Below, piece after piece: positions 1-6,184 of a stretch of DNA of 9,247 nt. Below the pieces are notes generated by a model. The model saw only the letters and a list, made by a program, of their open reading frames with translations, ran no database searches and was not told where the DNA came from. The position numbers and the translations under genes are program-made. Source of the DNA: Nitrospinaceae bacterium (GTDB lineage: Bacteria > Nitrospinota > Nitrospinia > Nitrospinales > VA-1); assembly GCA_012961055.1 (NCBI GenBank), contig DUAA01000303.1:1-9247 (forward strand). The letters run 5' to 3'. Position 1 is the first letter of the stretch; each line of letters starts with the position of its first letter.

Positions 1-169
1 CTTTTACCAGAACCGGAAAGGGTTCCCTTCTGCAAAGAGTCTAAAGCTCATGACGGTTGAAATTAACTAAAGCTTTAACAATAAAGGCCTTACTGGATGG
101 CTACCTGATTGACTTATTAGGAATTACTGGTGACTGAAAGACATTGCCGCAATTAGCTGCCTTTAGGGG

Positions 170-223
170 GGCACCTTGACAAGATGGGGCTAGCTTGTCA
201 AGATGCCGCTCCGTTCACATTAT
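170..223 (+). promoter_or_regulatory. Promoter-like region with inverted repeat upstream of ftsY
   Basis: Two copies of the palindromic 9-mer CTTGWCAAG lie at 175-183 and 194-202, each followed by ATG, 19 bp apart. Together they form a stem: 170-183 pairs with 194-207 over 14 positions with one mismatch (174/203) and a 10-base loop. Each copy contains a -35-like hexamer. TTGACA (176-181) has a poor -10 (CAAGAT, 199-204) at 17 bp. TTGTCA (195-200) has a better one (CATTAT, 218-223) at 17 bp. The second pair is the more likely ftsY promoter, and the repeats would then cover its -35 like an operator. No T-run follows, so an intrinsic terminator is unlikely. Promoter and operator roles are inferred. 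Confidence 0.45.
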
Positions 224-268
224 TATAGGGTTCTAAGACATTGGTATTTCCCAAGATAGGAGAATTGA

Positions 269-1219
269 ATGAATAACGAATCAGCGGCAGAAAATGGTCC
301 TAAATCAGGATTTTTTTCCCGTCTGAAATCTGGCTTAGCAAAGACACGTTCTAGTCTGGCTGGAGGCTTTGAAAATATTGTCCACGGTAAGGCGAAAGTT
401 GGACCAGAGTTGCTGAAAGAGCTTGAAGAAAATCTTCTTATTGCGGATGTAGGTATGCAGGCTACCGCATTTATTCTGGATGATTTAAAACGCGAAGTTT
501 CCCAGAACAGGATTCGTGAAAATAAAGAAGTGTTGGCGCAGTTAAAACAGCGCATGGTTCATGCCCTTTCAAAAAACCAAAAACCTCTCGAGTTTTCAGA
601 CCATCAGCCCTTTGTGATTTTAGTTGTGGGTGTTAATGGTTCGGGTAAAACCACTACCATAGGAAAACTGGCCCGGCATTGGAAACAGGAAGGTAAAGAA
701 GTATTACTGGCGGCAGGGGATACCTTTAGGGCAGCGGCTATTGATCAATTACAGGTTTGGGCGGAACGGTCGGATATAGCATGCATTAGCCAAAAGAGCG
801 GAGCTGATCCTTCTGCGGTGGCTTACGATGCTATACAAGTCGGGGTGGCTCGTAAGGTAGATCTGGTCATCATCGATACCGCTGGTCGATTGCAGACCAA
901 CACCAATTTGATGGAGGAATTGAAAAAAATTAAGCGGGTAATTGGAAAAATTCTACCGGGAGCTCCGCATGAAACCTTATTGGTTCTTGATGCCACCATC
1001 GGGCAAAATAGTATTTCTCAGGCGCGACTGTTTAATGAGGCACTCAAAGTTGATGGGTTGGTGATGACTAAGCTTGATGGAACTGCAAAGGGTGGAGTGC
1101 TGTTCAATATTACAGCGGATTTGAAACTTCCAATTAGATTTATAGGCGTAGGGGAGAAGCCTGAAGACTTACAGGAGTTCTATCCAGAAAATTTTGTAGA
1201 AGCATTAATTCCTAGTTAA
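269..1219 (+). CDS. ftsY: Signal recognition particle receptor FtsY
   Basis: FtsY is the membrane-associated GTPase that receives SRP-ribosome-nascent chain complexes and delivers them to the SecYEG translocon. The 316-residue protein has a short N-terminal stretch instead of the long acidic A domain of E. coli, then the helical N domain (about 20-100) and the NG GTPase domain. Visible motifs are the P-loop GVNGSGKTTT (121-130), DTFRAAA (151-157), DTAGR (203-207), DATIGQN (241-247), TKLDGTAKGG (267-276) and GVGE (293-296). The basic, partly amphipathic segment around FFSRLKSGLAKTRSSL (15-30) fits a membrane-contact helix. The ATG is preceded by TAGGAGA five bases upstream, a good ribosome site. 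It is a single gene on this strand; its partner ffh is not in the window. No disrupted motif was seen. Confidence 0.97.
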   Translation: MNNESAAENGPKSGFFSRLKSGLAKTRSSLAGGFENIVHGKAKVGPELLKELEENLLIADVGMQATAFILDDLKREVSQNRIRENKEVLAQLKQRMVHALSKNQKPLEFSDHQPFVILVVGVNGSGKTTTIGKLARHWKQEGKEVLLAAGDTFRAAAIDQLQVWAERSDIACISQKSGADPSAVAYDAIQVGVARKVDLVIIDTAGRLQTNTNLMEELKKIKRVIGKILPGAPHETLLVLDATIGQNSISQARLFNEALKVDGLVMTKLDGTAKGGVLFNITADLKLPIRFIGVGEKPEDLQEFYPENFVEALIPS

Positions 1220-1237
1220 GGCTTCAGGGTCACCGTA

Positions 1238-1435
1238 TTAATCATATCGTATTGTGTTTGTTGCGTTGTTCTTTTTCAAGTATTCAAACCGTTCCTGAAC
1301 GATATAACGGTGAATCAGATAACCATCCCCATCTTCCCCGGCCCCTTTTATGATTGAAACCAAATAAACACCTGGTTTAACGATGACGGGTTCCTCTAGG
1401 GGCAATGTATACACTTTACGATAAATATTTATTCA
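1238..1435 (-). pseudogene. Orphan C-terminal coding remnant or small unknown protein
   Basis: On the minus strand a frame is open from just after a TGA (1433-1435) to a TAA (1238-1240), about 65 codons. It contains no ATG; the only plausible initiators are GTG at 1412-1414 (58 residues) or a TTG slightly later, and neither has a Shine-Dalgarno sequence. The translation looks protein-like rather than random: EEPVIVKPGVYLVSII is followed by a Gly/Asp turn and then YLIHRYIVQERFEYLKK. It could be the 3' end of a gene whose front has been lost, with the tRNA pair now immediately upstream. I do not recognise the family. The frame is convergent with ftsY, 18 bases from its stop. A small functional protein cannot be ruled out. 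Confidence 0.4.
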
Positions 1436-1486
1436 ATAGGGGTAGTTTTTTTTGTAAGAATTGTTGCGAGGAAAATGAGAAAAAAA

Positions 1487-1560
1487 TGGAGGCACCGGGC
1501 GGACTCGAACCGCCGATAGAGATTTTGCAGACCTCTGCCTTACCACTTGGCGACGGTGCC
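1487..1560 (-). tRNA. tRNA-Cys (GCA)
   Basis: The minus strand folds as a complete cloverleaf. The acceptor stem is GGCACCG (1554-1560) with CGGTGCC (1491-1497), and the D-loop includes GTGGTAAGG. The anticodon loop CTGCAAA gives GCA, and the T arm is GGCGG-TTCGAGT-CCGCC. The discriminator is U, as expected for cysteine tRNA, and CCA is encoded (1487-1489). A T-run follows the CCA directly and may help end transcription. It lies 27 bases downstream of tRNA-Gly and is probably co-transcribed with it. Confidence 0.96.
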
Positions 1561-1587
1561 CTGCTTGGATTTGATGAAAAATATAAA

Positions 1588-1662
<75 letters not shown>

Positions 1663-1691
1663 ATATTTGAATGCTGTAGATACCGAGCCCA

Positions 1692-1719
1692 ATTATATTT
1701 CCTAAAGCGTGATTGTCAA
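1692..1719 (-). promoter_or_regulatory. Strong sigma-70 promoter for the tRNA-Gly/tRNA-Cys pair
   Basis: On the minus strand a perfect TTGACA (1714-1719) is separated by 16 bp from a perfect TATAAT (1692-1697). The bases after the -10 are GC-rich (TGGGCTCGG), the discriminator type typical of stringently controlled stable-RNA promoters. The -35 begins only a few bases beyond the plsY stop codon, so the tRNAs need not depend on read-through. Transcription should start near 1685. Confidence 0.8.
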
Positions 1720-1722
1720 ACT

Positions 1723-2313
1723 CTATTTTTTTAAAAATTCTTCTTCGGTTCCTTCGATTATGCGAAGAATATTCCCGTAATGCCTTTGTAAGGTAAATAG
1801 GCCGACTATGACAGCAAGGTAAATATAAGGAAGAGGCAGTTTGAAATAAATGGCAAACAGGGGTAGGGTGATCGCTGCCATGATGGAACCCATGGAAACA
1901 AAGCCTGAAATCCATAGGGAGATAGCAAACACAGTAGCTGCGCCAAGGGTGGCCGAGGGCATGATATAGGCAAACAGGCCCAGACTGGTCGCAACCCCTT
2001 TTCCGCCTTTGAACTTCAAGAAAATGGAATACAGATGACCAAGAAATACCATGAGCCCTGCCAAGGCGATCAAAATCGGTTTTGCGTAAAACTGGCTGGT
2101 ACACCAAACAACAAGAAGCCCCTTTAATACATCCCCAAATAATGTGACCAGCCCGGCCTTTTTGCCCAGAACTCGGGCTACATTGGTAGCACCGATATTC
2201 CCGCTGCCCTGTTGGCGGATATCTACACCCTGGGCCCGAGCCAACACCACGCCGAATGGAATAGACCCGACTAAATACGATATCAGACACAAGATGAAAA
2301 TTTCAGTCAGCAT
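1723..2313 (-). CDS. plsY: Acyl-phosphate:glycerol-3-phosphate acyltransferase PlsY
   Basis: PlsY is an inner-membrane enzyme that moves the acyl group from acyl-phosphate (made by PlsX) to glycerol-3-phosphate, giving lysophosphatidic acid, the first step of phospholipid synthesis. The 196-residue length is normal. It is highly hydrophobic, and I count about five membrane segments, near 3-24, 52-72, 80-98, 112-137 and 140-172. The three family motifs are present: SGNIGATNV (37-45), GHLYSIFLKFKGGKGVAT (92-109, glycine-rich substrate loop with His93) and RHYGNILRIIEGTE (177-190). In motif 2 the usual proline (GHxFPxF) is serine (Ser96). It is the last protein gene of the bamD-sigma-plsY cluster, 22 bases after the sigma factor stop, with no strong Shine-Dalgarno sequence. 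Confidence 0.95.
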   Translation of the reverse strand: MLTEIFILCLISYLVGSIPFGVVLARAQGVDIRQQGSGNIGATNVARVLGKKAGLVTLFGDVLKGLLVVWCTSQFYAKPILIALAGLMVFLGHLYSIFLKFKGGKGVATSLGLFAYIMPSATLGAATVFAISLWISGFVSMGSIMAAITLPLFAIYFKLPLPYIYLAVIVGLFTLQRHYGNILRIIEGTEEEFLKK

Positions 2314-2335
2314 AAATGACGGGTCTTAAGGAGTC

Positions 2336-3229
2336 TCATTCGGATTCATCCATCCAGGATTCGCTTTGCAATTTTGCCTTCAATTTTAGTTTTATCCTTT
2401 TTTCAATTTGTCGTACCCTCTCGCGGGAAAGGTTAATTTTATTTCCGATTTCCTCAAGTGTGCTGATTTCTCCGAAAAAACCAAAACGCATTTTGATGAT
2501 CTTCGATTCTTTTTCTGTAAGATCTTCCAGTAATTGGTCCACCCTATCGCTAAGAAATTTCTGCATGAGTTGATCATCATAGGGAATGGAATCTTGGTTT
2601 TCCAGAAGATCCAGGTAGGACGACGTATTTTCATCATCTTTTAAAGGGGAATCGAGCGATAAGTGAGTTCGGTAAGCACGCATGATAGAGTTGATTTCTC
2701 CATCTTTAAATCCTAAACTCTTTGCAATTTCGGACTGGGTGGGTTCGCGCGATAGCTCTTGAGTCATCTGCTGACCCCTTTTATTGATCATGTTGCCTTT
2801 TCCGACTTGCTTGACAGGTAGTTTCACGGTGCCTGATTGTTCGGCTAGGGAATGCATGATGGCTTGCTTGATCCACCATACCGCGTAAGTAATAAATTTT
2901 ACATTTCTGGAAACATCAAAGCGTTTAGCGGCCTGGATCAATCCGATGTTTCCTTCTTCAATCAAATCCTGAAGTGAAATGCCCAGTCCGCGATATTTAT
3001 TAGCTACGGACACGACAAATTTTAAATTTCTACGAACCATTTCCTGAATGGCTTTTGGGTCGCCATCTTTTATAGATGTGGCTAATTTAACTTCTTCTTC
3101 ACGCGTAAGAATCTTGATTCTACTGATATCCTTCATGTATCGAGTAAGTGGATCAAGGTGGACCTCCTTTCTCTTTTTAGGCAAGGAGATTTTAGTTTTT
3201 TCTGTTTTGCTTCTGAGGGACTTTGGCAT
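2336..3229 (-). CDS. Sigma-70 family RNA polymerase factor, group 2 (RpoS/RpoD-like)
   Basis: This is a promoter-recognition subunit of RNA polymerase. The 297 residues start with a basic tail (1-23) and lack region 1.1, which points to an alternative (group 2) factor rather than the primary RpoD. Region 1.2 is LDPLTRYMKDI (25-35). Region 2 includes RRNLKFVVSVANKYRGLGI and the core-binding segment DLIEEGNIGLIQA (88-100). The -10 recognition part is ITYAVWWIKQAI (113-124), close to the housekeeping consensus. Region 3 runs from about 130 to 205. Region 4.2 holds the -35 helix-turn-helix TLEEIGNKINLSRERVRQIE (257-276). Its targets should therefore resemble ordinary sigma-70 promoters. It sits 12 bases after the bamD-like stop. 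No anti-sigma gene is adjacent. Assignment as a true RpoS orthologue is not possible from sequence reading alone. Confidence 0.9.
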   Translation of the reverse strand: MPKSLRSKTEKTKISLPKKRKEVHLDPLTRYMKDISRIKILTREEEVKLATSIKDGDPKAIQEMVRRNLKFVVSVANKYRGLGISLQDLIEEGNIGLIQAAKRFDVSRNVKFITYAVWWIKQAIMHSLAEQSGTVKLPVKQVGKGNMINKRGQQMTQELSREPTQSEIAKSLGFKDGEINSIMRAYRTHLSLDSPLKDDENTSSYLDLLENQDSIPYDDQLMQKFLSDRVDQLLEDLTEKESKIIKMRFGFFGEISTLEEIGNKINLSRERVRQIEKRIKLKLKAKLQSESWMDESE

Positions 3230-3241
3230 AGTTTCTAGATT

Positions 3242-4003
3242 TCAGCGCATAGCTTTCAAGCGTAGCCTTGCTTCTTTTCCGAACTCGCTTCGAGGAGAGT
3301 TTTTAACAACTTTTATAAAATAAGTAGAGGCTGCTGCATAATTCTGCTCACGATAATAGGATTCACCCAACAAGAACTCGGCTTCGATCGTATAAGAATG
3401 GTTGGGGTATTCCACTTCAAAGCGCTTGAGTCGAAGGATTGCCGATTGATATGAACCGGTGCGGAAATAAAACTTACCAATTTCAAACATGTTCTGCGCT
3501 AGGATATCAAGGCATTGTTTAATTTTTTTCTGTACCTTTTTAATATATGAACTTTTGGGAAAATCCTGTTCAAAGTGTTCAAATTCTTCCAGTGCGGAAT
3601 TGACTGGATTTAAATCTCGAGAAGCCAGATCGGTCAGTTTGAAACTGGTCATCGCTTTATAAAAATGTGCCCGGTCGACAAACTGATGGGCAGGATAAAG
3701 TTCAATAAACTTATGATAATGGAATTTCGCCTCTTCGTACTCCTGCCCGCTATAATGAATATCTGCCAGCAACATGGTGGCGGCAGTGCGCTCTTTACTG
3801 TCCGGATAATCCTCCAGTAACAGCTGGATTTTGGTTTTAGCTTCTTCGGTGTCCTTTTTTTTGGCCAGACGCTTGCCTTGCTGCAGTAACTGGCTGGCGC
3901 TATAAGTTTTCTCTTTAGTTGTTGTGCAACCTGAAAACAGGGTCACCACAAATACCAGAGTTAAAAAAGAACCGAATTTTGAGAATCGAATGAAGGGTGA
4001 CAT
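3242..4003 (-). CDS. bamD: BamD-like outer-membrane assembly lipoprotein
   Basis: BamD is the essential lipoprotein of the BAM complex, which folds beta-barrel proteins into the outer membrane. The 253-residue protein begins with a lipoprotein signal: basic residues, a hydrophobic stretch FLTLVFVVTL, and the lipobox LFSGC with Cys26 as the lipidated residue. The rest is a chain of TPR-like helical pairs, with recurring patterns such as YEEAKFHYHKFIELYPAHQF, YQSAILRLKRFEVEYPNHSY and YAAASTYFIKVVKNSPRSEF. The RDLNPVNSALEEFEHFEQDF segment (about 129-148) matches the place of the BamD RD-x-x-x-x-x-A-L-x-x-F signature. It is the first gene of a minus-strand cluster with the sigma factor and plsY. 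The alternative is a related YfiO/YbgF-type TPR lipoprotein, but lipobox plus layout favour BamD. Confidence 0.88.
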   Translation of the reverse strand: MSPFIRFSKFGSFLTLVFVVTLFSGCTTTKEKTYSASQLLQQGKRLAKKKDTEEAKTKIQLLLEDYPDSKERTAATMLLADIHYSGQEYEEAKFHYHKFIELYPAHQFVDRAHFYKAMTSFKLTDLASRDLNPVNSALEEFEHFEQDFPKSSYIKKVQKKIKQCLDILAQNMFEIGKFYFRTGSYQSAILRLKRFEVEYPNHSYTIEAEFLLGESYYREQNYAAASTYFIKVVKNSPRSEFGKEARLRLKAMR

Positions 4004-4036
4004 TCAGGGTGCTTAATAGTTGAAAAGTTGATTATG

Positions 4037-4065
4037 AATATATACTAAAAAACATTGTGTTTAAA
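4037..4065 (-). promoter_or_regulatory. Candidate promoter for the bamD-sigma-plsY cluster
   Basis: On the minus strand TTTAAA (4060-4065) and TATATT (4037-4042) are separated by 17 bp, in an AT-rich divergent intergenic region. The -10 end is about 33 bases before the bamD-like ATG. The -35 matches the consensus at four of six positions and the -10 at five. It is a sequence-only prediction. Confidence 0.4.
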
Positions 4066-4098
4066 GACCTTAATCATTTTTTTGGGCTTTAAAGCTCC

Positions 4099-4128
4099 TT
4101 GCTAATAAAGAAAATTTCGTGCTATAAC
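4099..4128 (+). promoter_or_regulatory. Candidate promoter for exbB-exbD
   Basis: TTGCTA (4099-4104) and TATAAC (4123-4128) lie 18 bp apart on the plus strand, upstream of the chosen exbB ATG at 4174. A near-perfect palindrome with core GCTTTAAAGC (4086-4095) lies directly upstream of the -35. This promoter position argues against a TTG start at 4099 for exbB. Confidence 0.4.
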
Positions 4129-4173
4129 TTCAAGAATATTCTCATCTTATGGTTGGAGAAACTCACCAACAAA

Positions 4174-4968
4174 ATGGTCACCATGGAACGGGCAATTAAG
4201 ATTGGGTTGTTAAGTCTATTGGTCGGATGGTATCCAGATACAGTCCATTCTGCTTTTGCCGCTGATCCAGCCTCTGTCGAATCATGGGAAATTCTTCCGA
4301 TTTTTGAAAAGGGTGGGTTCATGATGTATCCCATTCTTTTTGCTTCTGTACTCATGCTCGGAATTGCCTTAGAACGGATTTATAATCTGAGAAGAAAAAA
4401 TATCATCAACTCAGATTTTCTTCAGAATGTTCGTTCCCAGTGGGATTGGAGGGATATACAGAAAACTCTGCGTTTGCTCAATTCCCACGATAATGCGCTT
4501 TCGCGAATTTTAAAAGTCGGGTTGTTACGGGTAGGGGGCAAACTGGATGAAATTGAGAGGGCGATTGAAGGTGCGGGACAGCATGAGGCATCCCTGATGA
4601 ACTCTAATCTCAGGGTGCTGGGTGCAGTCGCAAATATCACACCCATGATGGGCTTATTGGGAACGGTATTTGGAATGATCAAAGCTTTCAACGTAATTTC
4701 TCTCAGTGGCACTGGAAATCCAGGCCTTGTTGCAAATGGTATTTCTGAAGCGCTGATCACTACTGCAGCGGGAATGATGGTCGGCATCCCTGCTTTGGCT
4801 TTTTATCATTATTTCCGCGGAAAAATTGATCGCTATGTTTTTGAGATGGAAGAAATATCATTCCAACTTGTTGAAGAGCTTTCCTACGAGGGCATTCGAA
4901 AGCCTAAATCTGTGGTTTCGGGATCCCATAGAGAAAAATCTAAGATAACCTCCACTGTAGGCAATTGA
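4174..4968 (+). CDS. exbB: MotA/TolQ/ExbB proton-channel family protein
   Basis: ExbB-type proteins form the pentameric inner-membrane ring that, with ExbD, uses proton flow to drive TonB- or TolA-type energy transfer across the periplasm. I take the start at ATG 4174 (264 residues; a second ATG is at 4183). GGAGA lies 14 bases upstream and a promoter-like sequence precedes it, whereas the frame itself is open back to a TTG at 4099. The N-terminus looks like a cleavable signal peptide ending near HSAFA/ADPA (about residue 29), a feature of some ExbB proteins. Three membrane segments follow at about 48-68, 148-172 and 190-213, with a cytoplasmic stretch between the first two. The family signature LGAVANITPMMGLLGTVFGM (149-168) and the third helix EALITTAAGMMVGIPALAF (192-210) are intact. 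It pairs with the downstream exbD; no tonB or tolA is visible. Confidence 0.92.
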   Translation: MVTMERAIKIGLLSLLVGWYPDTVHSAFAADPASVESWEILPIFEKGGFMMYPILFASVLMLGIALERIYNLRRKNIINSDFLQNVRSQWDWRDIQKTLRLLNSHDNALSRILKVGLLRVGGKLDEIERAIEGAGQHEASLMNSNLRVLGAVANITPMMGLLGTVFGMIKAFNVISLSGTGNPGLVANGISEALITTAAGMMVGIPALAFYHYFRGKIDRYVFEMEEISFQLVEELSYEGIRKPKSVVSGSHREKSKITSTVGN

Positions 4969-4970
4969 CC

Positions 4971-5012
4971 ATGCACGGCGTACCTTTCATGTTTGAAAAA
5001 GACTTGCCTTAA
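4971..5012 (+). other. 13-codon mini reading frame between exbB and exbD
   Basis: An ATG two bases after the exbB stop opens a frame encoding MHGVPFMFEKDLP, ending at TAA 5010-5012. The frame is the same as exbD, whose ATG follows the stop after only one codon (AAG). No Shine-Dalgarno sequence stands before exbD itself, so this mini-frame may deliver ribosomes for re-initiation. It may also be chance. Confidence 0.25.
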
Positions 5013-5015
5013 AAG

Positions 5016-5414
5016 ATGCGATTTCGGAAAGAAGAAGAAGATAATTTTGCCTTGGATATGACACCCATGATTGATGTGATATTCCTGCTTATTATTTTCT
5101 TCATGGTGTCTACGGTGTTTGTGGATTTTAGTAGGAGCATGGATATCAACCTTCCCTCTTCCAAGTCTTCTGTTGTCGATGAAAAAAAAATTAGCCTCCA
5201 GATTGAAATGTCAAAAGACAATAAAATCTATTTGGGGGGGGAACTGTTAACCCTTCTGGGACTAGAAACGACTCTCGCAAAAATAGATTTCAAGGGCAAA
5301 AAACAAAGCGCTATCATTCGAGCCGATAAGTCCCTTCCTTATGGCGATGTGATTCAGGTCATGGGACTTTTGCAAAAAAAAGGCATTCCTGATATAAGTG
5401 TAGCGGTAAAGTAA
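5016..5414 (+). CDS. exbD: ExbD/TolR family biopolymer transport protein
   Basis: ExbD inserts a single helix into the ExbB pore and carries the proton-binding aspartate. The 132-residue protein has the usual plan. A short charged cytoplasmic N-terminus (MRFRKEEED) is followed by the signature LDMTPMIDVIFLLIIFFMVS (13-32) with the critical Asp at residue 20. A periplasmic domain of about 95 residues ends in DVIQVMGLLQKKGIPDISVAV, the normal TolR/ExbD C-terminal pattern. It is 47 bases from the exbB stop and surely in the same transcript. The ATG at 5016 has no clear ribosome site; translation is probably coupled to upstream reading. The run of eight G around 5234-5241 is inside the gene and does not break the frame. 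Confidence 0.93.
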   Translation: MRFRKEEEDNFALDMTPMIDVIFLLIIFFMVSTVFVDFSRSMDINLPSSKSSVVDEKKISLQIEMSKDNKIYLGGELLTLLGLETTLAKIDFKGKKQSAIIRADKSLPYGDVIQVMGLLQKKGIPDISVAVK

Positions 5415-5416
5415 GG

Positions 5417-5422
5417 TATAAT
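5417..5422 (+). promoter_or_regulatory. Isolated perfect -10 element before the DUF3386-like gene
   Basis: TATAAT lies just after the exbD stop, but no good -35 is found 16-18 bp upstream. If used, it would make a leader of about 75 bases that includes the hairpin at 5453-5480. Confidence 0.25.
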
Positions 5423-5452
5423 CCTGCTTGTCCAAGTTGAAATTACAAACAA

Positions 5453-5490
5453 AGTCCAGCTTAAGTACGTGAGCTGGACTCTTTATGTTT
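5453..5490 (+). terminator. Strong hairpin with T-rich tail after exbD
   Basis: AGTCCAGCT (5453-5461) pairs perfectly with AGCTGGACT (5472-5480) around a 10-base loop. The tail CTTTATGTTTT is T-rich but interrupted. It fits an intrinsic terminator, perhaps a leaky one, for exbBD. It ends only a few bases before the AAGGAGG ribosome site (5494-5500) of the next gene, so it could instead be a 5' leader structure of that gene. Confidence 0.55.
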
Positions 5491-5506
5491 TATAAGGAGG
5501 TTTTGC

Positions 5507-6184
5507 ATGGCAACCTATAATAAGGAAAAAGATGTAGAAACTGAGTTGGAAGATGATGCTGAAGCACGAACAGCAATGCAGGAAGTTTTTTCAAACACAG
5601 CAAGGTGGCCGGCGGAGTTCGGAGGCTTCACCGCAGATGCGATAGCAAATATTAATGGTATTGAACATAAAGGTACCGTGACGGTTAAAGGGCCAAAAGA
5701 AATCGAGACTGATATTACTGATGAAAAAGCCAAAGGCTTTCTCACAGAAAACCTGGCTTCCATAGCTATGCACAGAGGCCCACGTTCTTTTGAAGAGTCG
5801 GATGGAAAGTATAAGCTGAGGTTTGGTGACGACGGCACACATCCGTTGGGAAGAAAGCTCATCATGGGCGGAGACGGTATGAGTTCGTTTTACCGGATTA
5901 AGGATGGCCGAATTCAACAGATCAACCGGCAGACTCCGCGTTTTTCTTTTTCTATCAATATTGAAGAAAGTCGAAAAACGCAGGACGATAAATACCTGAC
6001 GCATAAGTATTCGGTGTTCTATTTCAACCCGGAAACCAAAGGGCTGAAAGATGTGGAAAGTTATACCGACGAGTACACACGAGTAGGTAAAGCTGACCTT
6101 CCTGAGAAGCGCCGTATCATCAACTGCGAAGAGGGTGCAATCTCCGTTTGCACTATGACCTTGAGTAACCACAAAATTCTCTAG
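5507..6184 (+). CDS. DUF3386-like protein of unknown function
   Basis: I recognise this 225-residue protein as resembling the DUF3386 family, known to me mainly from cyanobacteria; the function is unknown. It has no signal peptide and no membrane segment, so it is probably cytoplasmic. An acidic N-terminal tail (1-20) is followed by an Ala/Glu helix, then FGGFTADAIANINGIEHKG (38-56). The central signature is HRGPRSFEESDGKYKLRF (89-106), followed by GDGMSSFYRIKDGRIQQINR (122-141). The rest alternates beta-strand-like stretches, for example FSFSINIEES and HKYSVFYFNP, up to a C-terminal MTLSNHKIL, which suggests a beta-sheet fold. The start is well supported by AAGGAGG six bases before the ATG, the best ribosome site in the window. 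The gene ends with TAGTAG. It lies 92 bases after exbD behind a hairpin and is convergent with the nucleotidyltransferase. The family call is from memory of the motif pattern. Confidence 0.75.
   Translation: MATYNKEKDVETELEDDAEARTAMQEVFSNTARWPAEFGGFTADAIANINGIEHKGTVTVKGPKEIETDITDEKAKGFLTENLASIAMHRGPRSFEESDGKYKLRFGDDGTHPLGRKLIMGGDGMSSFYRIKDGRIQQINRQTPRFSFSINIEESRKTQDDKYLTHKYSVFYFNPETKGLKDVESYTDEYTRVGKADLPEKRRIINCEEGAISVCTMTLSNHKIL

Noticed and set aside
1..70. Possible 3' end of an upstream gene, either frame 1 (stop at 58-60) or frame 2 (stop at 68-70)
   Set aside because: Both frames give about 20 residues with no recognisable motif, and I cannot choose between them. The stretch 71-169 shows no gene or RNA signature either.
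170..207. Intrinsic terminator of an upstream gene
   Set aside because: The stem is strong but no T-run follows on either strand, so I treat it as a possible operator or leader structure.
1487..1560. Integrated element using tRNA-Cys as attachment site
   Set aside because: I found no second copy of the tRNA 3' end, no integrase and no mobile-element gene in the window.
4099..4173. TTG-started N-terminal extension of exbB by 25 residues
   Set aside because: There is no ribosome site before the TTG, the region contains a promoter-like sequence, and the downstream ATG directly precedes a signal-peptide-like start.
5591..6172. Long minus-strand frame of about 193 codons opposite the DUF3386-like gene
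   Set aside because: It lies wholly antisense to a gene with a strong ribosome site and family-like motifs, and the translation has no protein-family character.
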